Positions 26,303 through 36,152 are shown, counted from the first letter of the stretch. The stretch is DNA of 64,000 nucleotides from Cecembia calidifontis (GCF_004216715.1 NZ_SGXG01000001.1:4840501-4904500); one strand, 5' to 3'. Made by a program: numbers and translations. The notes: a model not told the origin generated them from the letters alone.

Positions 26303-28732
26303 TCAGAGTTTCAAACCAAATGTTAGGTAAAAAGTCCTGCCATCAGCTGGCATGATGCCAGGTCCTGGATAACCTCCTGCCCTTCTGGTAAAGTACATTT
26401 GATCCGTCAGGTTGTTGATACCTGCTTTGAAAATATACCTTTTTGCAAAAATGGCACTTCCTGAGAGGTCCTGCACCTGATAAGCCGGGATGAGACCAAC
26501 AGTGGCGGCGGCATTGGGCGCCACGGTATTGGAGGCATCCGCAAAAGCTTCTCCAATATCGCTCAACTGCCAGGTGACCGAGAAGTTTTTCAACTGATAA
26601 GTTACACCATAGCGGTTGATTTTTCTTGGGGCATTTTCCACTCTATTTCCTTTGAGGTTACCCTGCCTGATTTCCCCATCTACAACCGTCGTAGTCATAA
26701 AATCCCCATAGCGGGCATCAACAAGAGCAAGAGAAGCAAACAGGTGGACATATCCGAATCTGGAGCTTTTCATAAAAGCGGTTATCGGATCAAATTCCAC
26801 ATATCCTTCAAAGCCTTGGCTTACCGAATTGCCCAAATTAGTCCTGAACTGATTGATGGATCCATTGGGATTCAATTGCGCAATGGTACCAATTCGGTCT
26901 GCATATTTGAGGTAGAAATAGCTGGCATCAAATTTCAGGTAACTGCCTAAACTTCCTCTGTATCCAAAATCAAAATTGTACCCCCTGGAGTCCTGCAGAT
27001 TTTCATCAATGATATCGGTAGTCGCAGGTGGGGTAAGATCGGAAATCAATACCGGCCTGTACGCTTGTGAGAAATTGGTATAGAATTCTGTGCTTTTTGT
27101 AAGCTTATATTCAGACCCTACACCAAAGAGTAGAAAATTTCTGGTTCTCGACTGTGGACTGAGCAATACTTCCTGTCCATTGACGATATTGAATCTGCCC
27201 TCCATATTGGAAAAAATGCTTTCTAAACGGACACCGGCAGTGGCTAAAAACTTATCCGAAAACCTGAAAATATTTTCAGCAAAGGCTGCATAATTGATAT
27301 TGGTGAAATCCAGGTCCCTATTGTACACACCCCCTTCTATCAAATCAAAATTCATTCTTGTACCTGCATCTCCTTGTCCGTTTTGTTTACGGTCAATTAC
27401 TCCATTGAAATAGCGTAAACCTGATGCCAAAGTCTGTTTTTTACCAAAAAGCTGGTAATCGGTAATCATTCTCAATTCAGAACCATAGGTGGTATAAAAA
27501 TCCCTGTCCAATTGACGGCTGCCCAGATCGTCTTCCTGATTGATCGGTCTCATAAATCCTACTGAACTTCTTTCAGCAAATGTCCCATAAGCCTTCCAGC
27601 TCAATTTGGTGTTTTCTGAAACAATATACTCCGCTGTAAGTGCCGGGACAAACCAAGGCGTACTGAACCAGTTTCTTCCTCTGGTGCTTTGTCTTGCGTC
27701 CTGTGCAAACTGCTCATCTGTGAGTCCTCCGGGCTGTTGGCTTTCCATGGTCATGTAAGTCATTTCCAAACCTAATTTCAGTCTATTATTGGCTGCATAA
27801 TTGACTTCCACGTGAGCGTGGTCAGTATTGAAATAACCATTTTCTCTCCAGCCATTACCAATCCTTTTCTGATAGTATGCGGTATAGTTCCACTTACCTT
27901 CAGTACCCCCTAAATAGTTGAAAGTACTAAAAAGCCCATTATTACCTACCGTATTCAAAGTTTCGAAAGTAAATCTGGTGGATTTATCCGGCTTTCTCAT
28001 GACAAAATTCATCAAACCGCCAAACTGAGGACCATATTGAAGCGAGGAAGCACCTCTTACAATTTCAATCTGCTCGACTACTTCCATTGGAGGGGTAAAG
28101 TAAGCTTCAGGATAACCCATTGGATCTGGAGTAACATCATAGCCGTTCATTCTAACATTGAATTCCCAGGACCGGTTAGGGCTCAATCCTCTGGAAGCAA
28201 CGCCCAACTGGATACCTGAACCGTCATTTTCCCAGATAGAAATTCCTGGTGTACGTCCAAAAATCTGCCTGCTATTATTCATGGCAAGGTTGGCATTAAT
28301 TTCACCTACCCTTATCACCTCGTTCTTTCGGGCGGCATTGATTCGGAAATTATCCACCTCTGGCATTTTTTCCTGACCCATAATCCCCCTGCTCACAGAA
28401 AATTCAAAGGCATCCAACAATAACAAATCCTCCTCCATCACCAAATTCATCTCCTTGGTTTCTCTTTCCTCTATGGAAAAAGTAATAGAAGCATCTTTGA
28501 ACCCTATCATACTTACACGCAAAATATAATTTCCCTTTGGAAAATCCCTTAGTATAAAATTACCCGAAGCATCCGTCTGAACTCCCCTCACTGTACCTTG
28601 TAAATAAACAGAAGCACCTACTACAGGCTGTTGTTTTTCATCCACAATAACCCCCCTCAAAGTATTCTTCTGAGCCTGTACCTGGAAACTTACCAACAGT
28701 AAAAGAAGACAAGATGTAAAGATGAACCTCAT
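26303..28732 (-). CDS. TonB-dependent outer-membrane receptor (FecA/siderophore type)
   Basis: An 809-residue receptor. Signal peptide ends at VQAQ (residue 20). It has a carboxypeptidase-regulatory-like domain (about 22-105), plug domain (about 115-240; IEIVRGASSLQYGPQFGG) and a 22-strand barrel ending LTFGLKL. The plug sequence and organisation resemble FecA-like ferric citrate or other metal-chelate receptors. No SusD partner follows, so it is not a polysaccharide uptake pair. TonB energises import across the outer membrane. A 23-bp inverted repeat lies 78 bp upstream and a half copy 16 bp upstream, which suggests metal-dependent repression by a DtxR/Fur-like regulator. Confidence 0.9.
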   Translation of the reverse strand: MRFIFTSCLLLLLVSFQVQAQKNTLRGVIVDEKQQPVVGASVYLQGTVRGVQTDASGNFILRDFPKGNYILRVSMIGFKDASITFSIEERETKEMNLVMEEDLLLLDAFEFSVSRGIMGQEKMPEVDNFRINAARKNEVIRVGEINANLAMNNSRQIFGRTPGISIWENDGSGIQLGVASRGLSPNRSWEFNVRMNGYDVTPDPMGYPEAYFTPPMEVVEQIEIVRGASSLQYGPQFGGLMNFVMRKPDKSTRFTFETLNTVGNNGLFSTFNYLGGTEGKWNYTAYYQKRIGNGWRENGYFNTDHAHVEVNYAANNRLKLGLEMTYMTMESQQPGGLTDEQFAQDARQSTRGRNWFSTPWFVPALTAEYIVSENTKLSWKAYGTFAERSSVGFMRPINQEDDLGSRQLDRDFYTTYGSELRMITDYQLFGKKQTLASGLRYFNGVIDRKQNGQGDAGTRMNFDLIEGGVYNRDLDFTNINYAAFAENIFRFSDKFLATAGVRLESIFSNMEGRFNIVNGQEVLLSPQSRTRNFLLFGVGSEYKLTKSTEFYTNFSQAYRPVLISDLTPPATTDIIDENLQDSRGYNFDFGYRGSLGSYLKFDASYFYLKYADRIGTIAQLNPNGSINQFRTNLGNSVSQGFEGYVEFDPITAFMKSSRFGYVHLFASLALVDARYGDFMTTTVVDGEIRQGNLKGNRVENAPRKINRYGVTYQLKNFSVTWQLSDIGEAFADASNTVAPNAAATVGLIPAYQVQDLSGSAIFAKRYIFKAGINNLTDQMYFTRRAGGYPGPGIMPADGRTFYLTFGLKL

Positions 28733-28747
28733 ACCAAATTTGCGTTT

Positions 28748-28832
28748 TTATTTAGATTGATTTAAAATTACAGCACAAACTTAATCTGGAAAAAAATACC
28801 AGTCAATATTTATTTAGATTTTTTCTAAATAA
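28748..28832. promoter_or_regulatory. Operator pair between receptor and DUF6671 gene
   Basis: TTATTTAGA (28810-28818) and TCTAAATAA (28824-28832) form a perfect 9-bp inverted repeat with a 5-bp spacer. The word TTATTTAGATT occurs again at 28748-28758, next to the receptor start. The two divergent genes thus share related sites. The TTTAG/CTAAA arms resemble iron- or manganese-dependent DtxR-family operators; the regulator is not identified. Confidence 0.55.
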
Positions 28833-28850
28833 AATTAAGCCGTTTGAAAT

Positions 28851-29696
28851 ATGCAGTCAATCTTTCATGGTCGACAATTGATCATCACCACCAAACACGA
28901 AAAACACCATGCCATTGCACCTGTACTTGAAAGGTTATTGGGGGTGAGTTGTGTCCTCTCTTCTGAATTTGATACTGACAGCCTGGGTACATTCAGCGGG
29001 GAAATTGAAAGGAAAAAAGATGCTTTGGCTACCGTAAGAGAAAAATGCCAGGTAGGTATGAGGGAGGCAAATATCGACCTGGGAGTGGCTACGGAGGGTT
29101 CATTTGGCCCGCATCCTTACTTTCCCTTTATAGCTGGTCATGAGGAAATCATCCTGTTGATTGACCAAAGGCATGGGCTTGAAATCCTGGTCAGGGAATT
29201 GACGACCGAAACCAACTTCGATGGTTTACAAGTTTCTTCAGAAGAGGATTTGTTAAGATTTGCGGAAAGAACAGGTTTCCCGGAACATGCACTCATTCTT
29301 CGCCCCCATAAAGAGGCCAAAGCTCCGATATACAAAGGGATACATACTGCCGATACACTTTTGCGTCATTTCAAAGCATTGAAAACAGCATTTGGAGATG
29401 TTTATGTAGAAACGGATATGCGGGCTATGCATAATCCTATGAGGATGACATTCATTGAGAAGCTGAGTGATAAGTTGGCTCAAAAAGCGCTCAATAACTG
29501 TCCAAACTGTCAGACTCCTGGCTTTAGCGTGACAGAAAGAATACAAGGACTACCATGTGCCCACTGTGGAAGGCCCACACGGTCGGTATTAAGCCATCTG
29601 ATGATTTGTGCTGCCTGTTCATTTCAAAAAGAAATTCCTTTTCCAAATGAAAAACAAACGGAGGATCCCATGTACTGTGATTTTTGTAATCCTTAA
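28851..29696 (+). CDS. DUF6671-family zinc-ribbon protein
   Basis: A 281-residue protein matching my memory of DUF6671. The N-terminal two-thirds is a globular domain with the conserved LGVATEGSFGPHP and FGDVYVETDMRAMHNPMRM segments. The C-terminus has four CxxC pairs (CPNC, CAHC, CAAC, CDFC), i.e. a double zinc ribbon. The function is unknown. It shares an operator region with a divergent TonB receptor and its start codon lies only 18 bp after the inverted repeat, so metal-dependent control is plausible. It could be a zinc-sparing or metal-homeostasis factor (inference). Confidence 0.7.
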   Translation: MQSIFHGRQLIITTKHEKHHAIAPVLERLLGVSCVLSSEFDTDSLGTFSGEIERKKDALATVREKCQVGMREANIDLGVATEGSFGPHPYFPFIAGHEEIILLIDQRHGLEILVRELTTETNFDGLQVSSEEDLLRFAERTGFPEHALILRPHKEAKAPIYKGIHTADTLLRHFKALKTAFGDVYVETDMRAMHNPMRMTFIEKLSDKLAQKALNNCPNCQTPGFSVTERIQGLPCAHCGRPTRSVLSHLMICAACSFQKEIPFPNEKQTEDPMYCDFCNP

Positions 29697-29726
29697 GAGG
29701 ATCCGATTTTTTCGGAGATTTTAATT

Positions 29727-31448
29727 TCAAACTTTGCAGGACTTGCCTATTCCCTGATAGATTACCTGCTCATTTCCGGAATTGTTCCTGAAAACTGTAA
29801 TTCCCTTGGCCTTATTTTTCCAAGCTTCACAATAAATCCTTCCAATATCTTTGGGGGAAGCCGTTTCCGGTAGATTAACAGTTTTTGACACGGCATTGTC
29901 GGTATGTTTTTGGAAGATCAACTGATGCTTAAGGTGCCATTCAGGCTGAATCTCCAGGGCAGTTTTGAAAACAGATCTCAGCTGATAAGGCAAATCCGCA
30001 ATATGGCCGCATCTACCGCTTGCCCTGACTTCGGCCAGAATTTCCTGAACAGGGAATCCCCCTTCCTCCACTGCTTTTTTAAACAATGGATGCACTTCTG
30101 TAGTCAAAGACCCTGAATTCAAAACTTTTTTCCTTTGAAAAGCCAGTGCGAATAGGGGCTCAATAGAAGAAGAGGTATCCGCCAAAATTGAAATCGTACC
30201 TGTCGGGGCAATACTGTTGACTGTAGCATTCCGCATAACCTTTTGGGGATTGAAGGCACTGACCTCCCAGTTGGGAAAACAGCCCCTTTCCAATGCCAAT
30301 TCATGGGAAGCTTCCTGACTTACACGGCAGATAAAGGACATGACCTGATCCCCAAGATGGACAGCTTCCTCTGTATCGTATGGAATCTGAAGCCGCAACA
30401 ACATCTCCGCCCAACCCATCACCCCTAATCCGATTTTCCTGTTAGAAAGGGTTGCTTTCTCTATTTTAATGGTGGGATAATGGTTGACTTCAATGACGTT
30501 ATCCAAAAACCGGATTCCAGTTCTGACGGTCTCTTTCAGTTTTTGGTAATCCACCTTCCCATTGCTGACGAATCTGGACAAATTGACCGATCCCAGGTTA
30601 CAGGATTCGTAATCCAACATGGGAACTTCTCCGCAGGGATTGGTCGCCCAAATCCTTCCAATTTTAGACAAGGGATTGGCTGCATGAATGGTATCCAGAA
30701 AGACCATGCCCGGGTTTCCGTTTTCCCAGGCCCCTTCCAAAATGGCTTCCCAAACTTCTTTAGCTGGTAAGGTTTGGGCCACTTTTCTAGAATTGGGATG
30801 AATGAGTTGCCAATCCCTGCCCTCGGCCACCGCTTCCATAAAACGGTCGAAAATTCCTACCGAAAGATTGAAATTTTGCAAAGCTTTGCCGTTAACCTTA
30901 AGCCGGATGAATTCCAAAATATCGGGATGATCCACATTCAGTATCCCCATATTGGCTCCCCTGCGTTTCCCTCCCTGCTTGACCTGTTCTGTAGCAAAAT
31001 CATAGAGCTTGATAAAAGAAACTGGTCCTGATGCATGCCCTCCTTGAGAACCCAGAGGATCGCCTGCCGGCCGGAGCCTTGAAAAGTTGAAACCTGTGCC
31101 CCCACCCTTCTGATGTACCAAAGCCGCCAACTTGAGGGTATCAAAAATTCCAGAAAGGTTATCTTTTACTGGCAATACAAAACAAGCGCTCAATTGAGAC
31201 TTGGGAAGGCCCGCATTCATCAGGGTAGGCGAATTGGGCAAAAAAACCAAGGTGGACATCATGTCAAAAAAGAAGCTTTCCCACTTTTCCGCTTCTGCTT
31301 TCCCTGACCATTTCAATTCCGCCTGAGCCACATACTTTGCCACCCTCCGGAGCATTTCTTCCGGGGACTCCAGTTCTTCCCCATTTCCCTTCCTCCAAAG
31401 GTATCTTTCTTGTAGGATTCGGAGAGCATTGTCGGTGAAATTTTCCAT
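29727..31448 (-). CDS. Adenosylcobalamin-dependent (class II) ribonucleotide reductase
   Basis: A 573-residue class II RNR. Substrate-binding sequence PNSPTLMNAGLPKSQLSACFVLP (split around C89), the radical-site NPCGE in ATNPCGEVPMLDYESC, and SIAPTGTISILADTSSSIEP near residue 415 are the class II hallmarks. It reduces ribonucleotides to deoxyribonucleotides with a cobalamin-derived radical and needs no oxygen. The protein is short compared with 700-1000 aa class II forms and ends in a single Cys (KSCKV) rather than the usual CxxC, so rereduction of the active site may use another partner. No cobalamin riboswitch is visible upstream. Confidence 0.92.
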   Translation of the reverse strand: MENFTDNALRILQERYLWRKGNGEELESPEEMLRRVAKYVAQAELKWSGKAEAEKWESFFFDMMSTLVFLPNSPTLMNAGLPKSQLSACFVLPVKDNLSGIFDTLKLAALVHQKGGGTGFNFSRLRPAGDPLGSQGGHASGPVSFIKLYDFATEQVKQGGKRRGANMGILNVDHPDILEFIRLKVNGKALQNFNLSVGIFDRFMEAVAEGRDWQLIHPNSRKVAQTLPAKEVWEAILEGAWENGNPGMVFLDTIHAANPLSKIGRIWATNPCGEVPMLDYESCNLGSVNLSRFVSNGKVDYQKLKETVRTGIRFLDNVIEVNHYPTIKIEKATLSNRKIGLGVMGWAEMLLRLQIPYDTEEAVHLGDQVMSFICRVSQEASHELALERGCFPNWEVSAFNPQKVMRNATVNSIAPTGTISILADTSSSIEPLFALAFQRKKVLNSGSLTTEVHPLFKKAVEEGGFPVQEILAEVRASGRCGHIADLPYQLRSVFKTALEIQPEWHLKHQLIFQKHTDNAVSKTVNLPETASPKDIGRIYCEAWKNKAKGITVFRNNSGNEQVIYQGIGKSCKV

Positions 31449-31757
31449 GCATCAATTTAACATTCTCTTACCACAAATACACATTTTGCCGGCAAGCAAA
31501 TGATTTCATAAAAAAATCTGATATTTGAAAAACATTTTGAAATTTTTGGAACTAAAATCGCCAAACACCCACTGGTCAAAAAAGACAAAAAAGACCATGG
31601 TATTTTTACTACATTACTTATCCTACTTAATCAAGTCAGAAAAAATCAGCCAACTTAAGGTTAGAAGTTAAACCTGAAAAAGTAGGACTAAGATAAAGAA
31701 GAGAAATTCTTCAAAATCTTAAACTTAACCTGAACCTATAAAGCCTCACCCATCAAA
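31449..31757. other. Divergent intergenic region, no gene
   Basis: AT-rich stretch between the divergent RNR and TonB receptor genes. No open frame, terminator hairpin or riboswitch consensus is seen. It must hold both promoters; I could not place a convincing TAnnTTTG box. Confidence 0.5.
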
Positions 31758-34166
31758 GTGAAATCTGCGTACTCCCAAATTTTCCATTCCAAGGGTATAA
31801 AAATTCTACTGACCTTAATTTTTGCGATGACGGTCGGTTCTGTCTTTTCACAACAATCCGGAAAGGGACTGATTAAAGGCACTATAATAGAAAAAGACTC
31901 TCAATCAGCTTTACCTTTTGCCACCGTAACGGTGTACAATGTGGAAAAGGAAATGTTGGCAGGAAGCATCACTGATGCTGATGGGAAATTTGAGATATCC
32001 CTGACCTATGGTTCATACTTTTTTATAGTAGAATTCATGGGTTATGAAGCCTACCAATCTGATCTTTTCACTTTATCAAGAAACAATTCCCCCTTAGATG
32101 TTGGAATAATTGAGCTGAGCAGCGGCTTAAGCCAATTGGACGAAGTGATCATTCAGGGTGAAAAGCCTTTGATGGAATTATCCCTGGACAAAAGAATCTT
32201 CAATGTAGGCGAAGACCTCGCCAATGCAGGCAGGACTACTGCCGATATCCTGATGAACCTGCCTTCAGTGACCGTAGATTCTCAGGGAAATGTCCGGCTC
32301 CGCGGTTCAGATAACGTAAGGATTCTGGTGGACGGAAAACCTTCAGGACTGGTGAGTTTTAAAGGTAGCCAAGGCTTACAGCAATTGCCTGCGAGTATGG
32401 TGGAAAGGGTGGAGATCATTACCAATCCATCCGCCCGGTATGAGGCAGAAGGTATGGCCGGAGTCATCAACATCATCCTAAAAAAAGAAAGTAATCAAGG
32501 TTTTAACGGCTCTTTTGAAGTGATTGCCGGTAATCCCACCAACCTGGGCCTGTCTGCCAACTTGAATTACAGGCACAAAAAAATCAACTGGTTCATTAAC
32601 TACGGTGTGGCCAAAAGAAAGATCCTAAGGGAGGGCACCTTGTACCAGGAAGCATTTGGTGGGGACAGCTTATTTATCTCCAAACAGGAAACCGATGGAA
32701 GGTTATATACATTAGACAATAATGTCAGAGCAGGACTGGACTATTATTTCAATGAAAAAAGTGTCTTAACAGGTTCTTACCTCCTCAGAAGAAGTGATGC
32801 CAACAGGATCACAGATATCAGGTACAACGATTTCCTGTTTGACGCAGAAAATCTTCAAAGCTATTCTTTAAGAAGACAGGACGAACAGGAGAAGGAACCA
32901 AATTCTGAGGTATTACTTACCTACAAGAGGTCATTTGAACAAAAAGGACATGAACTGACCACCGTACTTACTTACCTGGATTATTGGGAAAATTCAGATC
33001 AGGTTTTTACCGAAAATACTTTTTCGCCGGAAGGAAATCCTATTCCCTCCCGGTCTCTACTTCAGACCTCCATAAACGATGAATTTGAGAAGCAATACCT
33101 GATCCAGGTAGACTATACCAAACCCATTGGTTCGGAAGGTAAACTTGAAACCGGGCTTCGGAGCAGCTTCCGAAACATGGAAAATGATTTTGTCGTCAAA
33201 GAGCGGGATGAGCAGGGCAATTTCAATCCTATCCCTGGACTGGACAACATATTTCTCTATCAGGAAAACATTCATGCTTGGTACGGCATTCTTGGCAATA
33301 AAACCAAAAAACTGAGTTACCAGGGCGGAATGAGGGCTGAATGGACGGATGTCAAGACCACTTTGGTCAAAACCAATGAAGTGAACCCCAGGGATTACCT
33401 CAACCTTTTTCCCAGTGCCCATCTGACCTATAATTTCGATAAGGAAAATGGAATGCAGCTCAGCTACAGCAGAAGGGTCAGGAGACCATTTTACAATGAC
33501 CTCAGTCCATTTATGACCTTTTCAGATGCCAGGAATTTCTTTAGCGGAAATCCCGATCTTGACCCTGAGTTTACTGATGCCATAGAATTGGGGCATATCA
33601 AATATTTCGAAAAAGGCACCTTGTTTTCCACTGTTTTTTATAGGAATACGACAGATAAAATCGAGCGGATCCGAACAGTGGACAATGAAGGAAATGCTAC
33701 TATCCGGCCAGAGAATTTGCTGGGAGAACAGTCTTTCGGTTTGGAATTTGCCACGGATTACCAGATTTTCAATTGGTGGAAAATCGACTTTAACATGAAT
33801 TTCTTCTATGCTGCTGTAGATGGCAGCAATATACAAAACAGCTTTACGGCCACCACCTACTCTTGGAATGCCCGGCAGAATTCCAGGTTCAGCTTTGGCA
33901 ACGGAATCACCGCCCAGGTAAGAAACAATTACCAGGGAAGGCAGCGGATAGCACAAGGGATCAGAAAAGGAATCTTCTTTATGGATATTTCAGCCAGTAA
34001 GGAGGTCCTAAAAAGGCGGGGCACGCTTGTTCTAAATATCGCCGATATTTTCAACTCCAGAAGAGACCGCTATATTTTGGAAGGAGAAGGATTTCTCACG
34101 GTTGGAGACTTCCTCAATGTCCGCAGGCAGATCAATCTGAGTTTAAATTACAGGATCAGACAGTGA
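31758..34166 (+). CDS. TonB-dependent outer-membrane receptor (outer-membrane beta-barrel, Pfam OMP_b-brl_3 type)
   Basis: An 802-residue protein. GTG 31758 is the best start: it gives a signal peptide (ILLTLIFAMTVGSVFSQQ). It has a carboxypeptidase-regulatory domain (about 38-125), plug (about 135-245; ADILMNLPSVTVD, VRLRGSDNVRILVDG, VERVEIITNPSARYEAEGMA) and barrel to the C-terminus. It belongs to the group of receptors without a SusD partner, often linked to peptide or metal uptake. Substrate is unknown. It runs divergently to the RNR gene and ends 89 bp before the convergent serine hydrolase. Confidence 0.85.
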   Translation: MKSAYSQIFHSKGIKILLTLIFAMTVGSVFSQQSGKGLIKGTIIEKDSQSALPFATVTVYNVEKEMLAGSITDADGKFEISLTYGSYFFIVEFMGYEAYQSDLFTLSRNNSPLDVGIIELSSGLSQLDEVIIQGEKPLMELSLDKRIFNVGEDLANAGRTTADILMNLPSVTVDSQGNVRLRGSDNVRILVDGKPSGLVSFKGSQGLQQLPASMVERVEIITNPSARYEAEGMAGVINIILKKESNQGFNGSFEVIAGNPTNLGLSANLNYRHKKINWFINYGVAKRKILREGTLYQEAFGGDSLFISKQETDGRLYTLDNNVRAGLDYYFNEKSVLTGSYLLRRSDANRITDIRYNDFLFDAENLQSYSLRRQDEQEKEPNSEVLLTYKRSFEQKGHELTTVLTYLDYWENSDQVFTENTFSPEGNPIPSRSLLQTSINDEFEKQYLIQVDYTKPIGSEGKLETGLRSSFRNMENDFVVKERDEQGNFNPIPGLDNIFLYQENIHAWYGILGNKTKKLSYQGGMRAEWTDVKTTLVKTNEVNPRDYLNLFPSAHLTYNFDKENGMQLSYSRRVRRPFYNDLSPFMTFSDARNFFSGNPDLDPEFTDAIELGHIKYFEKGTLFSTVFYRNTTDKIERIRTVDNEGNATIRPENLLGEQSFGLEFATDYQIFNWWKIDFNMNFFYAAVDGSNIQNSFTATTYSWNARQNSRFSFGNGITAQVRNNYQGRQRIAQGIRKGIFFMDISASKEVLKRRGTLVLNIADIFNSRRDRYILEGEGFLTVGDFLNVRRQINLSLNYRIRQ

Positions 34167-34254
34167 GCAATTGAGTTTAAGAGAATGGACAGAAACAAGA
34201 CCCAATACTCAAGGGCCGGTTTCCTTTATTGAATCCAGTTCCGGCCCCTTACCC

Positions 34255-35547
34255 TTAATCATCCAATAGCATGAACACCATTTGCCTGAATTTCCAGCCT
34301 GTCTGATCACCGGAAGTTTGACTCGTCTGCTTCAACAGGATGCCAATGACTTTTTCCTGCGGATCGGCAAAGTACTGCGTGTTGAAATAACCTCCCCAGT
34401 CAAAAGTACCCTCACTTCCTATACCTCCTTCAGCCACACCCTTTTCGGTCACTACCCCAAAGGCCAAGCCATAATGCTTTGCCCCGGACCAAAGGTCCCC
34501 AACCTGATTTTTCATCATCGATTCGATAGTTTTACGGCTAAGAATTCTTACACCGTTAAGTTCCCCACCGTTCAGGTACATTTGCAGGAAAATCGCATAG
34601 TCCTTTGCTGTACTGGAAAGTCCGGCTCCTCCCGAAAAGAACTTCTTTGCTCCCGTGATGGGATATTGAGGGTCATAGAAAGTGACCGGAAAATTCTCCC
34701 ATTTCCCATCCACTTTACGCTGAACCTTGACCAACCTATTTGACTTTGAATCGGGCAGGTAAAACCAGGTATCATTCATACCCAAAGGATCAAAAAGCCT
34801 TGTTCTCAAAAACTGATCAAAAGGCATTCCGGAGACGATTTCTATCAAATAGCCCAACACATCCAAACCTTCGGAATAGGTGTATTTCTCCCCCGGGTTG
34901 TGGTGCAGCGGCAGGGCAGCCAGCTTTTTGATGTTTTCAGCAATGCTGACATTTTCGGTGGTGTAAAGATCTACGATACCGGCTTTTTGGTAAATCATCT
35001 TCATCCGCTCATCTCCGTCAATCACCCCATATCCCAACCCTGAGGTATGGGTAAGCAGGTGGCGGATGGTTATTTCCTTATTGGCGGGCCGGGCAGTATA
35101 AGTAGTATCTGCATACCGGAAATTCTGAATGACCTGTGGGTTTTTGAATTCCGGGATCCAATTAGAGATAGGGTCATCCAATCTGAATTTACCTTCTTCC
35201 CAAAGCATCATCACAGCTGTGGCGGTAATGGCTTTTGTCTGGGAGGCAATTCTGAAGATGGCATCTTTGGACATGGCTTTTTCGTCCCCGGCATCCGCTT
35301 TGCCCTTGGCTGCATGATAGACAATTTTTCCGTTTCTGGCCACCAAGGCCACCAAGCCCGGTATTTCATTATTCTGCACTGCTTCTTCCAGCATGGCATC
35401 GAGTTTTTTCAATCGCTCGGAAGAAATGCCTACACTTTGTGGGGCAGCTTCTGACAGAGGAGGGGATTTTTTGATGGACGCTGTCTGTGTCCAGCCTGGA
35501 TTGATAATGAGGAGCAATCCTATGGAAAAAAGAAGGAAACTTTTCAT
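34255..35547 (-). CDS. Serine hydrolase, class C beta-lactamase/esterase family
   Basis: A 430-residue exported protein (signal about 1-20, INPGWTQ). The nucleophile motif is S102-Q-T-K105, the second motif is Y-S-E in KYTYSEGLDVLG (where most class C proteins have YxN), and the third motif region is FDWGGYFNTQYF near the C-terminus. The fold is used by beta-lactamases, D-Ala-D-Ala peptidases and esterases; YSE and the long C-terminal domain point to an esterase or peptidase-like form, not a proven resistance enzyme. It sits 43 bp after the deleted nitrilase on the same strand. Confidence 0.88.
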   Translation of the reverse strand: MKSFLLFSIGLLLIINPGWTQTASIKKSPPLSEAAPQSVGISSERLKKLDAMLEEAVQNNEIPGLVALVARNGKIVYHAAKGKADAGDEKAMSKDAIFRIASQTKAITATAVMMLWEEGKFRLDDPISNWIPEFKNPQVIQNFRYADTTYTARPANKEITIRHLLTHTSGLGYGVIDGDERMKMIYQKAGIVDLYTTENVSIAENIKKLAALPLHHNPGEKYTYSEGLDVLGYLIEIVSGMPFDQFLRTRLFDPLGMNDTWFYLPDSKSNRLVKVQRKVDGKWENFPVTFYDPQYPITGAKKFFSGGAGLSSTAKDYAIFLQMYLNGGELNGVRILSRKTIESMMKNQVGDLWSGAKHYGLAFGVVTEKGVAEGGIGSEGTFDWGGYFNTQYFADPQEKVIGILLKQTSQTSGDQTGWKFRQMVFMLLDD

Positions 35548-35590
35548 GTTGGTGTTCTTGGGTTAAATTGAGACTATTCAAATTTTTAAA

Positions 35591-36082
35591 TCAGGACTTT
35601 AACCAGGCAACCTTTTGTTCGGGCTGGTGACTTTGGCCAATAATGTCTTTATATAATTCTGGACGTCTTGCTTTGATATACCGACTACCTCCTGCATCAG
35701 TTAGTTTCTTGGGGTAGAGGGTAGCGGTAACAAAGGAGTCTTTAAAACTTCTGCACTCTTCCAAAATATCTCCAAATGGATCTATAATCATGGAACACCC
35801 GTTTTTCAATTGGTCATCATCCATTCCTATTGGATTTGAAAATATCGCGATCAATTCCTGCACACTTTCTCCCTCTGGAATCCTTTCGGATATTGCCAAT
35901 AATTCCTCTTTGGAAAGTTTCCTGGCAAAAGTGTAACCTGTAATGGAACATTCGTGAAAGGTAATAACCTGGGATCCTTCTGCCGCTGCCTGACCAGCCA
36001 GTTTATCTATAACAGCAAGGTTATAGGCTTTATCACCGCTTCTGTTTTCAAATTGAGCTGTGGAGATTTTTATGGGATCCAT
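35591..36082 (-). pseudogene. Nitrilase-superfamily remnant with internal in-frame deletion
   Basis: The 163-residue frame starts as a carbon-nitrogen hydrolase (MDPIKISTAQFENRSGD) and keeps the catalytic Glu (E44 in FHECSITGY). At about residue 80 (near base 35842) it jumps to the family's C-terminal part (SNPIGMDDDQLKNGCSMIIDPFGD). The middle, which carries the catalytic Lys and Cys, is missing; family members are about 260-320 aa, so roughly 130-150 residues are lost. The frame is intact across the joint, so a short stable product is possible but cannot be an active amidase. Homology is from my recognition; an alignment would settle it. Confidence 0.75.
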
Positions 36083-36152
36083 GTGTTCTTTGAGAATTCA
36101 TCCAAGATATTCAAAATATAGGAAGATAGAAAGACAGGATTGGGTGAGAAAA

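Noticed and set aside
31449..31757. Possible cobalamin riboswitch before the class II RNR gene
   Set aside because: The stretch is AT-rich and I found none of the conserved B12-box words or a suitable hairpin set on the minus strand.
26303..34166. A SusC/SusD polysaccharide utilisation locus
   Set aside because: There are two TonB-dependent receptors but neither is followed by a SusD-like lipoprotein, and no glycoside hydrolases lie beside them.
34255..35547. A beta-lactamase resistance gene
   Set aside because: The SxxK motif is present, but YSE replaces YxN and the protein is longer than class C beta-lactamases, so an esterase or peptidase-like function is more likely.
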